The notes under the pieces were generated by a model. That model worked only from the letters and a program-made list of their open reading frames with translations, did no database searches and had not been told where the DNA came from. Shown here in pieces: positions 62,094-64,000 of a stretch of 64,000 nt of DNA. Position 1 is the first letter of the stretch. Every line of letters begins with the position of its first letter. The position numbers and the translations under genes were made by a program. This DNA is from Anaerolineae bacterium (GTDB lineage: Bacteria; Chloroflexota; Anaerolineae; SpSt-600): contig JANXAG010000002.1 in assembly GCA_025062375.1 (NCBI GenBank), positions 66,101 through 130,100 on the forward strand, given 5' to 3'.

Positions 62094-64000
62094 AGTGGAA
62101 CTTAATTGTACTGGGGGCTTATCTGGCTTTAACATTGCTTGTGCTCTGGCCTCTTCCGCTGCTCTTCACCAGGGTTATTCCGGGCGATGGGTTTGATGGG
62201 TGGCAGAATTACTGGAACCTTTGGTGGATTTCAAAAGCCCTCTTGGAAGAGCATAGTTCTCCTTTCTTCACCCATTACCTTTATTATCCGACGGGCGTGA
62301 GCCTCCTTTTCCACACCCTCAATCTGCCCAACGGCCTTCTGGCCATGCCGCTGCAGGTCCTCTTTGGCACCACAGTGGCTTACAACTTCATAGTCTTTAT
62401 CTCTTCTTTCCTTTCCGGATACGGAGCTTTTCTCCTGGCTCTGGAAATTACCCGGGCCCGCTGGGCAGCCTTTATCGCCGGCCTCATCTATGCTTTCTCT
62501 CCATTTCGTTCCGCTCACCTTCTGGGTCACATGCAGGTTTTTTCCACCGAATGGGTTCCCTTTTTTATCCTTTTTCTATTTCGGGCCAAACGTGGGGGGT
62601 CTTCTCTGCTTCCTGCCGTTTTCCTGGTTTTATCCTCTCTCACCGACTGGTATCAGAGCGTATACCTGGCCCTTTTTACCGCCCTTTACCTGGGTTGGCT
62701 TGCCTGGAAGAAAAGCCTCACGTTGAGGGTTCTCCTGAAGGTTGGGGCAATTTGGTCGCTGGGAGTCCTTGCCCTTTCCCCGCTTCTTATTCCCATGTTG
62801 TGGGAGATGCTTCACTATCGATACATGTTTGCCCCTCCCTGGGAGCCCATTCTCTTTTCAGCTGATTTGCTGGCTTTTGTCACTCCTTCGGAATTCCACC
62901 CCCTTTGGGGGGAACTGGCCGGGAAAATCACTAAAAACTTCGTGACTCCACCTTCGGAAAGGACAGTTTTCCTGGGCTATACTTCTCTGGTCCTGGCGCT
63001 GGTAGCCTGGAGGAAGAAAGCGGAAAGCGTTTCCCTCTGGCTGATTACAGGATTTTTCTTCATGCTAATGGCTTTGGGGCCTTACCTTCGCATTTTGGGC
63101 GAGACTTTGCCCCTGCCACTGCCTTACAGTTTTCTTCGGCAAATCCCATTTATAGCCATGGCTCGCACTGTGAGCCGTTTTTCCCTTATGGTGACCTTAA
63201 GCCTGGGGGTGCTAGCAGCGCTAGGGGCAAAGGCTCTTGGCCGCCGCCTTTCCCCAACGCTGGCCTTCCTTATCCTTCTGGAGTACTGGCCAGCCCCTTA
63301 TCCCTTCACCCCTCCCGACACTCCCGATTTCTACTGGAAGCTGGCGCAGGAGCCAGGAGAGTTTAACATCATCAACTTGCCGATGAACTGGGATAGACCC
63401 CATTACCTCCTTTATCAGACTGTCCACCGCAAATGGCTGGTTTCCGGATATACGAGCCGGGAGGATCCTCGTACCCTGGTGAAAAGGATGCCGGTATTAC
63501 AGCATTTTCGTCACCTGAGGGAGGATATAATCAAAGTGGATCTGGCTCAGCTCACTCCTTCGGTGATGGCTTACCTTGGGGTGAAGTATGTCATTTTTGA
63601 TTTTTACCAGATGGCGAGCGATGAAGAAAGGGGTAAAACCTTGGCCCTTGCCTCGGAAGCTTTCAGAGATAGCGAGCTTTTTTACAGGGACGAAAGGCTT
63701 ATTGTTTACCGGGTTCTCCCTCCTGAAAAGCCTGTCCCTTTTCTCTTCCTTGGTGAAGGATGGGGGGATTTCAACGGCTCATATCGCAGCCTCAAGAAAG
63801 AAGGCTCCATTTTCCTTCATGCTCCGGGGCCTTCCGTCCTTCACCTTACGATGGAGGTGAGCTCCCCTTCCAGTGGCACGTTAAAGGTCAAAACAAGCAC
63901 ATCTTCTCACTCTATTGAAATTTCATCCCAGCAGCCTGTGCCCATATCTTTCGCGGTGGAAACTCAGGCGGGGGATAACAGAGTTGAATTTGAGTGGGAA
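62090..64000 (+). CDS. Large polytopic membrane protein, GT-C-like (runs off the window)
   Basis: Starts with ATG overlapping the smc stop and stays open for 637 codons to the window end, so the 3' end is missing. It has a first helix (LIVLGAYLALTLLVLWPLPL), the extracytoplasmic loop DGFDGWQNYWNLWWISKALLEE with YYPTGVSLLFHTLNLPNG, and about ten more helices. A soluble C-terminal part then begins near DTPDFYWKLAQEPGEF. The gene at 35871-38102 has the same order of elements, so they are probably distant relatives. The function, probably glycan or lipid-linked sugar handling, is inferred from architecture. It is tightly coupled to smc. Confidence 0.7.
   Translation, partial: MKWNLIVLGAYLALTLLVLWPLPLLFTRVIPGDGFDGWQNYWNLWWISKALLEEHSSPFFTHYLYYPTGVSLLFHTLNLPNGLLAMPLQVLFGTTVAYNFIVFISSFLSGYGAFLLALEITRARWAAFIAGLIYAFSPFRSAHLLGHMQVFSTEWVPFFILFLFRAKRGGSSLLPAVFLVLSSLTDWYQSVYLALFTALYLGWLAWKKSLTLRVLLKVGAIWSLGVLALSPLLIPMLWEMLHYRYMFAPPWEPILFSADLLAFVTPSEFHPLWGELAGKITKNFVTPPSERTVFLGYTSLVLALVAWRKKAESVSLWLITGFFFMLMALGPYLRILGETLPLPLPYSFLRQIPFIAMARTVSRFSLMVTLSLGVLAALGAKALGRRLSPTLAFLILLEYWPAPYPFTPPDTPDFYWKLAQEPGEFNIINLPMNWDRPHYLLYQTVHRKWLVSGYTSREDPRTLVKRMPVLQHFRHLREDIIKVDLAQLTPSVMAYLGVKYVIFDFYQMASDEERGKTLALASEAFRDSELFYRDERLIVYRVLPPEKPVPFLFLGEGWGDFNGSYRSLKKEGSIFLHAPGPSVLHLTMEVSSPSSGTLKVKTSTSSHSIEISSQQPVPISFAVETQAGDNRVEFEWE

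Overview
The window looks like part of a chromosome from a member of the Chloroflexota (Anaerolineae/Thermoflexia-like). This is an inference from several things. The lipoproteins have short signals followed by Thr/Pro-rich linkers. There are many large PMT/GT39-like membrane proteins, a class II HMG-CoA reductase, an ADP-forming acetyl-CoA synthetase, ThyX in place of ThyA, and frequent GTG/TTG starts. No rRNA is present. Coding density is high and most genes sit in short operons with ATGA-type overlaps. Recognisable sigma70-type promoters (TTGNNN, 16-18 bp, TATAAT) precede many of them.

Layout: 1-4.3 kb holds the end of an ABC-2 permease and a minus-strand operon of two Fe-S proteins, a DUF169 protein and a PLP enzyme. 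4.6-8.9 kb holds an ROK sugar kinase, a HEAT-repeat protein, a CorC/HlyC protein and GlmU. 9.2-12.2 kb holds an aminotransferase behind a terminator-bearing leader, and a fused Memo-AMMECR1 lipoprotein. 12.4-17.8 kb holds an orphan Csx15-like gene and an operon of ADP-forming acyl-CoA synthetase, a BioD/DRTGG protein and a helicase-associated-domain protein. 17.9-20.6 kb holds a GT2 gene with thyX, then a peroxiredoxin whose catalytic codon is UGA. 20.8-30.4 kb holds ligA, a FAD dehydrogenase, mutS, murI, lpdA and a BMP-type nutrient-binding lipoprotein. 30.8-32.3 kb holds HMG-CoA reductase convergent with tatA.

32.4-40.9 kb is an accessory block of large membrane glycosyltransferase-like genes, one of them decayed. 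A gene-poor kilobase follows. 41.9-48.0 kb is a long plus-strand run: wzz-like, BY-kinase, PHP phosphatase, a bS22-like miniprotein, rmlA-type thymidylyltransferase, sppA, psuK and psuG. 48.0-57.3 kb holds a coiled-coil membrane protein, a Lon-family protease, thiD, a G5/beta-propeller lipoprotein, another lipoprotein, secG, a peptide-binding protein and an FtsB-like protein. 57.3-64 kb holds tRNA-Ser(CGA), an RNase III fused to a nucleotidyltransferase-like domain, smc, and the start of another large membrane protein that runs off the window.

The most notable observations are: a probable selenocysteine peroxiredoxin with a SECIS-like hairpin exactly 11 nt after the UGA; the RNase III-nucleotidyltransferase fusion behind an attenuator-like leader; a Leu/Ile-rich leader ORF that ends inside a perfect terminator stem ahead of an aminotransferase; the orphan Csx15-like gene; and an apparently exported Memo-AMMECR1 fusion. 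All homology statements come from reading motifs by eye; no database search was run.
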